Positions 10,061-17,580 of a DNA stretch of 64,000 bases are shown here, piece after piece. Location of the stretch: NCBI RefSeq assembly GCF_000300195.1, contig NZ_AMQH01000006.1, positions 372,001 through 436,000 of the forward strand, given 5' to 3'. Source of the DNA: Clostridium tunisiense TJ (GTDB lineage: Bacteria > Bacillota > Clostridia > Clostridiales > Clostridiaceae). The position numbers were made by a program, and so were the translations under genes. A model generated the notes under the pieces. It ran no database searches, had not been told where the DNA came from, and worked only from the letters and a program-made list of their open reading frames with translations. Numbering within the stretch: position 1 is the stretch's first letter; each line of letters opens with the position of its first letter.

Positions 10061-10083
10061 AGCATCCTCCCCTTTTTAAAGAG

Positions 10084-10133
10084 TTTTTAATGAATTAAAT
10101 AATGAACAACTTCATTGTTTAATTCATTAAAAA
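10084..10133 (-). repeat. Long inverted repeat between ruvA and ruvB
   Basis: Two 23-base arms (10084-10106 and 10111-10133) are complementary at 22 positions, with a 4-base loop. The outer 16 pairs are perfect. The right arm includes the last codons and the TAA stop of ruvA. No T-run follows on the minus strand, so it is more likely an RNA processing or stability hairpin than a terminator. Confidence 0.8.
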
Positions 10134-10712
10134 TTGCAAACATCCTTTTATCATATCTTCTATGGATTTGGATTTATCCACATTGCTTAAAGCTTTTTCC
10201 GCTTCCTTCTCTGAATACCCCAAAGCAATAAGAGCTCCAAAAACTTCTGAAATTCTTTCTTCATTGCTTTCAACAGCTGAGATGCTAGTATTTTTAGAAA
10301 CTGCATCTTCTAATTTAATCTTATCCTTAAGTTCTAATATTATTCTTTGGGCTGTTTTTTTGCCAATCCCTGGTGCCTTAGTCAAAGTTTTTTCATCTCC
10401 ACTGAGTATAGCATATTGAAGATTAGTAACATTACAAATAGACATTAAGGATAAAGTAGCTTTAGCTCCTACACCATTAATAGTAAGTAGTAAATTAAAC
10501 ATCCCTATTTCATCTTTAGTTAAAAATCCATATAATCCAATAAAATCTTCTCTAACCACTTGCTGAAGATACAGAGTAATTTCTGTACCTACAGAAGGTA
10601 AACTAGATATGGTGCTGCCTGAGGTAAATATCTTATAACCTATTCCCATATTTTCAACTACTATATAATCTTTAGCTAATCCTATAAAAGTTCCCTTTAT
10701 GTATTCGTACAT
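10119..10712 (-). CDS. ruvA: Holliday junction DNA helicase RuvA
   Basis: RuvA binds four-way junctions and loads RuvB. The 197-residue protein has the N-terminal OB fold (MYEYIKGTF onwards), the helix-hairpin-helix segments LLTINGVGAKATLSLM (about residues 70-85) and LTKAPGIGKKTAQRIILELKDK (about 106-127), a variable linker, and the C-terminal domain III with EALIALGYSEKEAEKAL-type sequence that contacts RuvB. AGGTGATTATAT precedes the ATG. Its 3' end forms part of a long inverted repeat. Confidence 0.98.
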   Translation of the reverse strand: MYEYIKGTFIGLAKDYIVVENMGIGYKIFTSGSTISSLPSVGTEITLYLQQVVREDFIGLYGFLTKDEIGMFNLLLTINGVGAKATLSLMSICNVTNLQYAILSGDEKTLTKAPGIGKKTAQRIILELKDKIKLEDAVSKNTSISAVESNEERISEVFGALIALGYSEKEAEKALSNVDKSKSIEDMIKGCLQFLMN

Positions 10713-10866
10713 ATATAATCACCTGTTATCTTATTTATTTTATAAAAAATGAAAATTCAAATTTAAACTATATTGAAGTATTCCAACTTAGATTTCTTAA
10801 TTATGTTTACATTGGAAGCCTATAACAACTATATATTACTTTACCATCTATAATACCACAATTCAA

Positions 10867-10905
10867 CAAAAAACCTTAAGGAATAATCATCCTTAAGGTT
10901 TTTTG
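10867..10905 (-). terminator. Terminator of the BofC-like gene
   Basis: A perfect 16-bp stem (10867-10882 with 10890-10905) whose second arm on the minus strand ends in TTTTTTG. It begins immediately after the stop of the BofC-like gene. Confidence 0.9.
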
Positions 10906-11571
10906 TTATGTGCTACAAAGTGACTGACCATATTCTACAGCATCTTGTATATTTGAAAACTGATAATCTTTATCCCCATAATACAAGGATTTTAAAAGAT
11001 TACCTTTGTCTTCTATGTCCTTTAATGTTATGTTGGAATTGTCTTCTCTTTTAGGATTTATAATTTTGCTTTCAACTACTCTAATGCTTTCATCCTTTTC
11101 CTTCTTATATATAACCATATTATTATCTTTAATACCTATAAAATAACTGTCCGGAGAATAATTATAACCTGCTACCTCTTTAATGAAAATAGCATCATTT
11201 TTGGTGAACTGTTGAAGTTTATAGCCAAACTTCTTAAAAATTTCTTCTAATTGACTTTCATTAAGCCCTATTAGTTTTTCCTTTTCAATTTTAATACTTT
11301 CATCAATCTTATTATCAGCTTTAATGTAGTCCAAACAATTAGCATATCTTACTAAAAATTCTAGTTTTGTATCTTTTGTAATAATAACACCATTTTCTTT
11401 TATAAAACTAGTTTCCTTTGTCTCTGCTAATACACTCTCATCTGGATTATCACCATGGGTTCCTTTATTTATGAAGCTCAAACTAAGAGCATAACTAGCA
11501 GTAAAAAGACATATTGCAATGAATGTTATAACTATATAAAACATCTTATTTTGTTTAAATTCTTTTAACAT
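10906..11571 (-). CDS. Membrane-anchored BofC-like protein
   Basis: A 221-residue protein with one N-terminal membrane helix (about residues 11-32, YIVITFIAICLFTASYALSL) and an extracytoplasmic remainder. Residues about 145-165 read SYFIGIKDNNMVIYKKEKD, resembling the C-terminal domain of BofC, which in Bacillus inhibits the SpoIVB protease in sigma-K signalling. In B. subtilis bofC lies beside ruvA-ruvB, and this gene is next to ruvA too, which supports the call. I chose the ATG at 11569-11571 because GGAGGGATATT precedes it. Family assignment rests on short similarity and synteny; the role here is inferred. Confidence 0.6.
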   Translation of the reverse strand: MLKEFKQNKMFYIVITFIAICLFTASYALSLSFINKGTHGDNPDESVLAETKETSFIKENGVIITKDTKLEFLVRYANCLDYIKADNKIDESIKIEKEKLIGLNESQLEEIFKKFGYKLQQFTKNDAIFIKEVAGYNYSPDSYFIGIKDNNMVIYKKEKDESIRVVESKIINPKREDNSNITLKDIEDKGNLLKSLYYGDKDYQFSNIQDAVEYGQSLCST

Positions 11572-11667
11572 AATATCCCTCCTATAAGGGATTATCACCA
11601 CTCTAAAGAATTTTATACAATTATTCATTGATTTTTTTAATATTTTGTGAAATATTTCTTTAATTAT

Positions 11668-11754
11668 TCATTGATGTAAATACACACAATGTACCTGACC
11701 TGGACCTCTATATTTAGGATCATAAGTTACTCCATTAGCCGACCCCCATAAACA
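11668..11754 (-). pseudogene. Possible C-terminal remnant of a lost protein
   Basis: A 28-codon open stretch ends in TGA and is limited upstream by TAG. Its translation contains WGSANGVTYDPKYRGPGQ followed by VHCVYLHQ, which looks protein-like: rich in G, Y, P, W and C, unlike random AT-rich DNA. It has no start codon or ribosome site. I do not recognise the family. Confidence 0.25.
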
Positions 11755-11920
11755 CTACATCTTCTTATATTCATATTTATACTGTATCCATGAAATTACA
11801 CTAACACTAAACACAACTCTTATATTTATTTATCATTTTACTGTGGCTTAACTATTTTTCTTAACTTATATGGACTTAACTTCCCCTTTTGCACCCAAAA
11901 ATACTTCATCTCTACATAAA

Positions 11921-11972
11921 TAAAAAGGAACTGTTTACAATGCACCCTTGTGCATTATAAAACAGTTCCCTT
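11921..11972 (-). terminator. Terminator of pepF
   Basis: A long stem (AAGGGAACTGTTT with AAACAGTTCCTT, plus an inner AATGCAC/GTGCATT) is followed on the minus strand by TTTTTATTT. It resembles the element at 57601-57651. Confidence 0.8.
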
Positions 11973-12105
11973 ATTGGCAATTATTAATTCCTACAATATT
12001 TTAACTAACACTTAAAAGGGTAAATGTCCCCTGCTGTTTAAGTTAGAGTTAAATTTCCTTCTAAAGTGATTTACCCTAGCAAACCTGTTTATTCCTTAAT
12101 AATTT

Positions 12106-13881
12106 CTATCTCTTCAAGCTTAGCTCTAAGAACTTCTCAATATCCTCTTCAATGATACTTAAAGAACCTCTCCAGAAATCTACTGAATTAATATCAATGT
12201 TCATTATTTTAGTAACTTCAGCTACTTTTAACTTTCCTGTAACACTAAGTAACTTATCATACTCTTCAACAAAGGATTCTCCTCTTTTTAAGTATTCTGC
12301 ATATAAGCCCTTTGCAAATAATAATCCAAAAGCATATGGGAAGTTGTAGAAGTTATATCCTGCTTCATAGTAGTGTGGTTTGCATACCCACATGTAAGGA
12401 TGCAAATATTCCTGATCTAAGCCATCTCCGTAAGCTTCCTTTTGAGCTTCTATCATTAAGTTTTTTAATTCCTCACTGCTTAATGAGCTTACTTTTCTAT
12501 TTTCAAACAAATTGCTTTCAAAGATAAATCTACTTAAGATATCTACAATTATTTGAGTGCTATCTGAAATTTCATTTTCTAAGATTGAAAAAGCTTCTTC
12601 CTCTGTAGCTGTTTTTATAGCAGCCTTCTTTACTATAGTTTCACAGAAGGTTGACGCAGTTTCTGCAATTGGCATTGGATAGTCACTATTTAAATATAAC
12701 TCATCCTTTAAGCACTCTCCATGGTAACCATGTCCAAGTTCATGAGCCATGGTTATTACATCACTTAAGGTATTGCCATAGTTAAGCATTATACGGCTTT
12801 CGCCTATCATTTGAAGATTGCTGCAGAAAGCTCCTCCTACTTTTCCTTCTCTTGGGTACACATCTATCCAGCTATTATCAAAGGCTCTTTTTGCAAAGTC
12901 CCCTAACTTATGGCTAAAGCTTCTAAAGTTTTCCTCAACAAAAGCCTTACCTTTTCCATATTCAAATTCCATTTCTACATTTCCCATTGGTGCAAATAGT
13001 TCATAAAAAGGAAGTCCGTTATTATGCCCTAATAACTCACCTTTTCTTCTTAAGTACTTTCTGAAGATTGGAAGACTTTCCTTCATAGCAGTAATCATTG
13101 CATCTAGAGTTTCTTTACTCATTCTAGATTTAAATAAACTCTCATGTAGTGGAGATTCAAAACCTCTCAAGTTAGCTACAGTTATAACCTCACCTTTAAT
13201 TCCATTAAGAGCTGCAGCCACTGCCTCTTCAACCTTTGAATAAGCTTTCAGTTCTGCCTCATAAGCAGCTTTTCTTACTTTACCATCCTTATGATGAGCT
13301 AAATTTCTAGCTACAGTAAGTGGTACAGATTTTATTTCTCCATTTTCTTCAATTTCAACTCTTAAGTTAGAGGTTACTAAGTTTTTCATCTTCGACCAAG
13401 CACTTGAACCTGTAGTTCTCATCTTGGCAATAATTCCTTCTTCTTTATCACTTAGCATATATTTACTTTCTTCTGCTATGGATGTTAAGAAGAATTCATA
13501 TACCTTTAATTTATCTGAGCTTTGGATAATTTCTTGTAGATTTTCTATGCTACCAATAAATTTGTAAACCTTAGCAGATGGTTCTGCAATTTTACTATAC
13601 TTTTCTTCCCCAATTTCCATGTTCTTCTGTGCTTCTGTGTTATTAGTATCCACACTTAAAATTAAAGATGCAAAGCTTAAAACTTTATTAAAGTTTATTA
13701 TCATCTCTGTATTAAGAGTAATATACTTTTCTAACAGTTCCCTTTTGCACTCATAAGTATCTAATGAATTTGCAAAATCTATATAAGTTTTAACATATTC
13801 ATCACATTTTGCCATATCACGATTATATTCTTCACTATCAAAAGAAGAATATAATTCTTTTAAGCTCCAATTTTCTTTCAT
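12106..13881 (-). CDS. pepF: Oligoendopeptidase F (M3 family)
   Basis: A 591-residue zinc peptidase that trims oligopeptides in the cytoplasm. The catalytic HELGH motif lies in TMAHELGHGYHG, with the third ligand Glu in ETASTFCETIV about 25 residues later. The N-terminal helical part (ENWSLKELYSSFDS) is the PepF type. No signal peptide is visible. It is transcribed alone, with a terminator downstream. Confidence 0.95.
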   Translation of the reverse strand: MKENWSLKELYSSFDSEEYNRDMAKCDEYVKTYIDFANSLDTYECKRELLEKYITLNTEMIINFNKVLSFASLILSVDTNNTEAQKNMEIGEEKYSKIAEPSAKVYKFIGSIENLQEIIQSSDKLKVYEFFLTSIAEESKYMLSDKEEGIIAKMRTTGSSAWSKMKNLVTSNLRVEIEENGEIKSVPLTVARNLAHHKDGKVRKAAYEAELKAYSKVEEAVAAALNGIKGEVITVANLRGFESPLHESLFKSRMSKETLDAMITAMKESLPIFRKYLRRKGELLGHNNGLPFYELFAPMGNVEMEFEYGKGKAFVEENFRSFSHKLGDFAKRAFDNSWIDVYPREGKVGGAFCSNLQMIGESRIMLNYGNTLSDVITMAHELGHGYHGECLKDELYLNSDYPMPIAETASTFCETIVKKAAIKTATEEEAFSILENEISDSTQIIVDILSRFIFESNLFENRKVSSLSSEELKNLMIEAQKEAYGDGLDQEYLHPYMWVCKPHYYEAGYNFYNFPYAFGLLFAKGLYAEYLKRGESFVEEYDKLLSVTGKLKVAEVTKIMNIDINSVDFWRGSLSIIEEDIEKFLELSLKR

Positions 13882-14066
13882 TGACTTCGCCCCCTATAAA
13901 AATTAATGTTATCATTTCCCATTTTATCACTTTTTCTTAATAATTTGAATATTTTTATATGCATACACAAAAGTTTTACATTTGTAAACTAAAGTGCACA
14001 GTAACATTTATTTTTTTATAATAATGAATTATATTAAACTTTTCTTATAAATTTTTATAAAATAAA

Positions 14067-14090
14067 AAGAAGCTTTAAATAAAGCTTCTT
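14067..14090 (-). terminator. Terminator of the 136-residue gene
   Basis: A perfect 10-bp stem (AAGAAGCTTT/AAAGCTTCTT) with a 4-base loop, followed on the minus strand by TTTTATTTTAT. Confidence 0.8.
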
Positions 14091-14099
14091 AATTAGGAA

Positions 14100-14510
14100 T
14101 TACATATCACATTGTTCAACTTCAATAGCCCAAGTACCACAGTTTTTGCAAACTAAGATACTTACTATATAACTGTTATCTATTTTTTTATCCTTAACTA
14201 AAGAGGTTAAAGTAACATCCTTATATTCAGGGGATATTGTGCTTAAAACATAATTATTGTCCTTTGTAAACATATAAAAATGATATTCAAAAAACTCAAA
14301 GAACTTAGTATCATCTTTTCTATTGAACTTACATTCTTCACAACAGCTGTCATAATACTCAGCAGTAAAGCCAACCTCTTCACCTTTATTTAATAGGTCT
14401 AACACCGTTGAAATATTAAAGTTTTCCACTTCCTCATTATTTATATAATCACAATTCTCTTCCTTAAGTTCAAATTCTTTATCTTCATATTGAAGTTTAT
14501 AGTTACTCAT
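14100..14510 (-). CDS. Small acidic cysteine-containing protein (DUF3785-like), function unknown
   Basis: A 136-residue acidic soluble protein. It has a CCEEC cluster near residue 57 and a C-terminal CKNCG pair near residue 124, which could form one metal or zinc site. It has no membrane segment or signal. Size and pattern fit what I recall of the clostridial DUF3785 family, for which no function is known. The ribosome site is weak (AGAAGGG about 12 bases upstream). It lies 37 bases downstream of yebC on the same strand, so co-transcription is likely. Confidence 0.7.
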   Translation of the reverse strand: MSNYKLQYEDKEFELKEENCDYINNEEVENFNISTVLDLLNKGEEVGFTAEYYDSCCEECKFNRKDDTKFFEFFEYHFYMFTKDNNYVLSTISPEYKDVTLTSLVKDKKIDNSYIVSILVCKNCGTWAIEVEQCDM

Positions 14511-14547
14511 TATTAATCAAACCCTTCTATATCCTATGATTTTTCAA

Positions 14548-15288
14548 CTAACCTTCAAAGTCCTCTGGGAACTCTGCGTTGTGCCAAACATCTTGCACAT
14601 CGTCATCATCCTCAAGTGCATCAAGCATCTTTTGGAATTTAACTGATGTTTCCATATCTAATGCAGTAGTTGTATCTGCTACTAGCTTAACTTCAGCTTC
14701 CAAGAACTCTATTCCATTACTTTCAAGATTTTCTCTAACTGTGCCGAAATCTTCTGAAGTTGTTGTTACAACATAAACTTCTTCCTCAGATGAGAAATCC
14801 TCTGCACCAGCATCAAGGGCCATCATCATTAACTCATCTTCGTCAATGCTATCAGTTTTTTCTATGATTATTTCGCCCTTCTTTTGGAACATAAAGCCTA
14901 CACAACCACTTGAACCCATGTTTCCACCATGTTTAGAAAATGCATATCTTACGTTACCAGCAGTTCTGTTTTTGTTATCAGTTAGTGTTTCTACTATAAC
15001 TGCCACTCCATTTGGACCATAGCCTTCATATGTAATTTCTTCATATGTTACACCTTCAAGCTCTCCTGCTGCCTTTTTAATTGCTCTAGTAATTGTGTCT
15101 TGAGGCATGTTTGCAGCTTTTGCTTTAGCAATAACGTCTCTTAATTTGTTATTAGTTTCTGGATTAGAACCACCAGTTTTAGCAGCTACCATTAACTCCT
15201 TACCAATTTTTGTGAAAATCTTCCCTCTTTTTGCATCTACTTTGCTTTTTTTAGCTTGTATATTATGCCACTTTGAATGTCCTGACAT
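14548..15288 (-). CDS. yebC: YebC/PmpR family regulatory protein
   Basis: A 246-residue protein of the YebC/TACO1 family, whose members act as DNA-binding regulators or help ribosomes through difficult proline stretches. The N-terminal signature [20 protein letters not shown] is diagnostic. It is followed by [18 protein letters not shown] and [19 protein letters not shown]; the C-terminal part is acidic. The ribosome site is AGGAGGAAATAAT. A palindromic repeat lies in its upstream region (15311-15490). Confidence 0.96.
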   Translation of the reverse strand: MSGHSKWHNIQAKKSKVDAKRGKIFTKIGKELMVAAKTGGSNPETNNKLRDVIAKAKAANMPQDTITRAIKKAAGELEGVTYEEITYEGYGPNGVAVIVETLTDNKNRTAGNVRYAFSKHGGNMGSSGCVGFMFQKKGEIIIEKTDSIDEDELMMMALDAGAEDFSSEEEVYVVTTTSEDFGTVRENLESNGIEFLEAEVKLVADTTTALDMETSVKFQKMLDALEDDDDVQDVWHNAEFPEDFEG

Positions 15289-15310
15289 ATTATTTCCTCC
15301 TAACTATATA

Positions 15311-15490
15311 TAAGACATTTTCAAAAAATAAATAAGTCAGTATGTTTGTCTATTTTGAGTTATACTGCGTCAACAGAACCCTTAGATAGCTCTACTATCT
15401 GCGGAACCTATTTCCTGGTCGCACAAGCTTGCTTGTGAACTCAAAATATCCTTCACATCTTTGACTTGTTATTTATTTTCAAACGCCTAA
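15311..15490. repeat. Palindromic repeat element, long copy (A)
   Basis: An about 180-base element with inverted ends: AAAATAAATAAGTCAG on the left and GACTTGTTATTTATTTTC on the right. The inner part has the small palindrome CACAAGCTTGCTTGTG. Both flanks match the copy at 62251-62379 nearly base for base; that copy lacks about 60 inner bases. It lies upstream of yebC and downstream of yigZ. It has no coding capacity. Confidence 0.85.
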
Positions 15491-15556
15491 AGTTTCCTTA
15501 TTATACAAAATAACCTAAACATTATATCATACCCACCATATTAATTTCAAATCTGG

Positions 15557-16204
15557 TTAATTCACTACATAAAGCCTATTATCCTGTTTAAAGAAATATT
15601 CTTCATCCCCTTCACTAATAACCAGTTTTCCATTGGTATTTTCAGTTAAGGTGTCACTTATTTCTTTTATCATAGTTGATTCACAGTACATTAAAATTTC
15701 TACCTTGTCTGTGTAAATAGTATCTTCAATATGCCACTGATTAGTGCTACAAACATATTGAATCTTTCCTAGCAACTCATAATCTATGGTAATTCTTAAG
15801 GGCACTCCAAGAACTTTTTCCACTACTCCACTTTCCCCTATTGCCAAAGAAGCTCCCTTAGAATATGCCCTTGCGAGACCTCCTGTACCTAGGAGAATTC
15901 CTCCAAAGTATCTTGTTACTACCACAACTATATCAGTTAAGTCACTTTTTTTAAGAACTTCCAGCACTGGAATTCCCCCCGTTCCCTGTGGCTCTCCATC
16001 ATCACTATATCTTTGAATTCCTTTATTTACACCAATTGCATAAGCATAAACATTATGTCTTGCTTCTTTATGCTGACCTTTTACTTTATTAATAAACTCT
16101 TTAGCTTCCTCTTCAGTATGGACTCTTTTAACATGTCCAATAAACACGGACTTTTTCTCCTCAAACTGAGCAACAGCTTCATTTTTTACTGTAAAATAAC
16201 TCAA
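15557..16204 (-). CDS. yigZ: YigZ/IMPACT family protein
   Basis: A 215-residue protein of the YigZ family. The N-terminal UPF0029 domain holds the signature RYSDDGEPQGTGGIPVLEVL (about residues 65-84) and VTRYFGGILLGTGGLARAYS; the C-terminal half is an EF-G-like fold. The eukaryotic relative IMPACT controls Gcn2; the bacterial role is poorly defined. The start is TTG, with GGGGGAGAATT just upstream. The HEAT-repeat gene ends 15 bases upstream, so they are probably co-transcribed. Confidence 0.93.
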   Translation of the reverse strand: MSYFTVKNEAVAQFEEKKSVFIGHVKRVHTEEEAKEFINKVKGQHKEARHNVYAYAIGVNKGIQRYSDDGEPQGTGGIPVLEVLKKSDLTDIVVVVTRYFGGILLGTGGLARAYSKGASLAIGESGVVEKVLGVPLRITIDYELLGKIQYVCSTNQWHIEDTIYTDKVEILMYCESTMIKEISDTLTENTNGKLVISEGDEEYFFKQDNRLYVVN

Positions 16205-16219
16205 AATTCTCCCCCTCTC

Positions 16220-16888
16220 CTAAAGTTTTGAATTTACCTCTAGAGCTACTAAAAACTCTTCACAAGCCTTTTGAATATATGGCTTATCACTTGCATCTAA
16301 AATTTCCTTAACTTTTGGGACCGCTCTCTTGGATTTAAGCTTTTGAAGTGATTTTATAGCATAGGAAACCACTTGAGAATTAGCATCATTTAAAGCTCTA
16401 ATTAGTGCAATTTCTCCTTTTTCATGAGCAAGCTTTCCTAGTGCAGATACGGCTAATCTTCTTATATTAACATGATTATTTACAGTTCCCTTAATTAAAA
16501 TATCTACACATTCCTCTATTCTCAATTCTCCTATAATCCAAATTGCTGACTCTTTGTCCTTTAGAGTTAATTCCATATAATTTCTTTTTATAAAGTCTTT
16601 AAGTTTTTCTTTGTTCACCTTATCTAAGCTGTTTAAAACATAAATCCTTTCTGATTTATCAGCCTTAGCTAAGGATTTAAATAATTCATCTATGCTGGAA
16701 CTTTTAACTAAATATCTATATTTAATTTTAGCATTAATTATTTGCTTTTGTATTGTGACCTTATCTAAGTTTCTAATCTTACTGATGGCCTCTAAAGATT
16801 TCCCCTCTAAATGCAGGAAATAGGTTATTTCTTCTTCGTTATAGTTTTCTATGAAATCCCAATTGTATTTTACTAATCCACTACTCAA
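16220..16888 (-). CDS. HEAT-repeat protein
   Basis: A 222-residue all-helical protein. From about residue 110 there are repeated helix pairs of HEAT/PBS type, such as RRLAVSALGKLAHEKGEIALI and SYAIKSLQKLKSKRAVPKVKEIL. The N-terminal part carries a region like a helix-turn-helix (LHLEGKSLEAISKIRNLDKVTIQKQI). Such proteins are scaffolds for protein contacts; the partner is unknown. The likely start is TTG, with GGTGGTAAG upstream. Confidence 0.8.
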   Translation of the reverse strand: MSSGLVKYNWDFIENYNEEEITYFLHLEGKSLEAISKIRNLDKVTIQKQIINAKIKYRYLVKSSSIDELFKSLAKADKSERIYVLNSLDKVNKEKLKDFIKRNYMELTLKDKESAIWIIGELRIEECVDILIKGTVNNHVNIRRLAVSALGKLAHEKGEIALIRALNDANSQVVSYAIKSLQKLKSKRAVPKVKEILDASDKPYIQKACEEFLVALEVNSKL

Positions 16889-17220
16889 ACTCTTACCACC
16901 TTAAACTCTATTTATAAGAATTAAAAATTATGTGTCTACTTATAGGAAACCAGAGTTAACACTTAACTTATACATTAGTCCTACCCTGGTTCCCTTAAGG
17001 GTCTCAGGATATGAATAAGTAAAAATCCCATCACGGAACCCTATATACTGAACTTACTATACTTTGCTTAAGATTTCAGAATAACCAAATTAAATTTTCA
17101 CCCCAAGCCAAATATTATATAAGAACTTTATATAATAACTTATAAGTAAATCTCTCTATAAAATATAAGATATGAACTATTAAAAAGTCATATCTTATAT
17201 TTCACATATTAATTTTACGA
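16889..17220. other. Gene-free stretch
   Basis: 332 bases without a supported gene. The only clear structure is the hairpin at 17161-17202. The rest is AT-rich and shows no repeat or RNA signature I can recognise. Confidence 0.5.
17161..17202 (-). terminator. Terminator of the zinc-ribbon gene
   Basis: Perfect 15-base arms (AAATATAAGATATGA and its complement) with a 12-base loop, followed on the minus strand by TTATAGAG. Weak T-run, but well placed 19 bases after the stop. Confidence 0.6.
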
Positions 17221-17445
17221 CTATAAATGGATTTTCTCAATGTTTTTCCTTTCAAACCCTCCACATTTATTACATTTAAATATATGAACACAATAATTTC
17301 CATTGTCATCTATGGGATCATCAGCACTGTAGTCATCAAAATATTCTTGTTCTCGTCCTTTATTCTCCATGACACCCTCACAGTGATGGCATTTATAAAC
17401 TGTACTATATAAGTCATTGCACAATGGGCAAATTACTTCCTCCAT
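17221..17445 (-). CDS. Small zinc-ribbon protein, function unknown
   Basis: A 74-residue protein with three CxxC pairs: CPLC near residue 6, CHHC near residue 19 and CNKCGG near residue 60, plus a single C near residue 52. This suggests one or two zinc sites. The middle is acidic. GTAGGAGGATC precedes the ATG at good spacing, so it is a real gene. I do not recognise a named family. Confidence 0.75.
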   Translation of the reverse strand: MEEVICPLCNDLYSTVYKCHHCEGVMENKGREQEYFDDYSADDPIDDNGNYCVHIFKCNKCGGFERKNIEKIHL

Positions 17446-17550
17446 AAATTGATCCTCCTACTAAAAACTGATTTTTTATTTTCTGCTGGTTTCTTAATAT
17501 GATTATTCTACAAAAACCTTTAAACTATTCTGCTAGTGTAACTTACAAAT

Positions 17551-17580
17551 AGAAAAAGCAGAGAATCCTCTGCTTTTTCT
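17551..17580 (-). terminator. Terminator of hflX
   Basis: Perfect 13-bp stem with a 4-base loop; the second arm on the minus strand ends in CTTTTTCT. It starts within the hflX stop codon. Confidence 0.85.

Larger units (their letters stand above)
11572..12105 (-). other. Gene-free stretch between the BofC-like gene and pepF
   Basis: 534 bases with no supported gene. It holds a 28-codon open stretch without a start codon (11668-11754, listed separately) and the pepF terminator (11925-11972). I see nothing else. Confidence 0.5.

Noticed and set aside
9750-10079. 109-codon plus-strand frame
   Set aside because: It lies entirely inside ruvB on the opposite strand and is low-complexity Ser/Pro-rich, as expected of an antisense frame.
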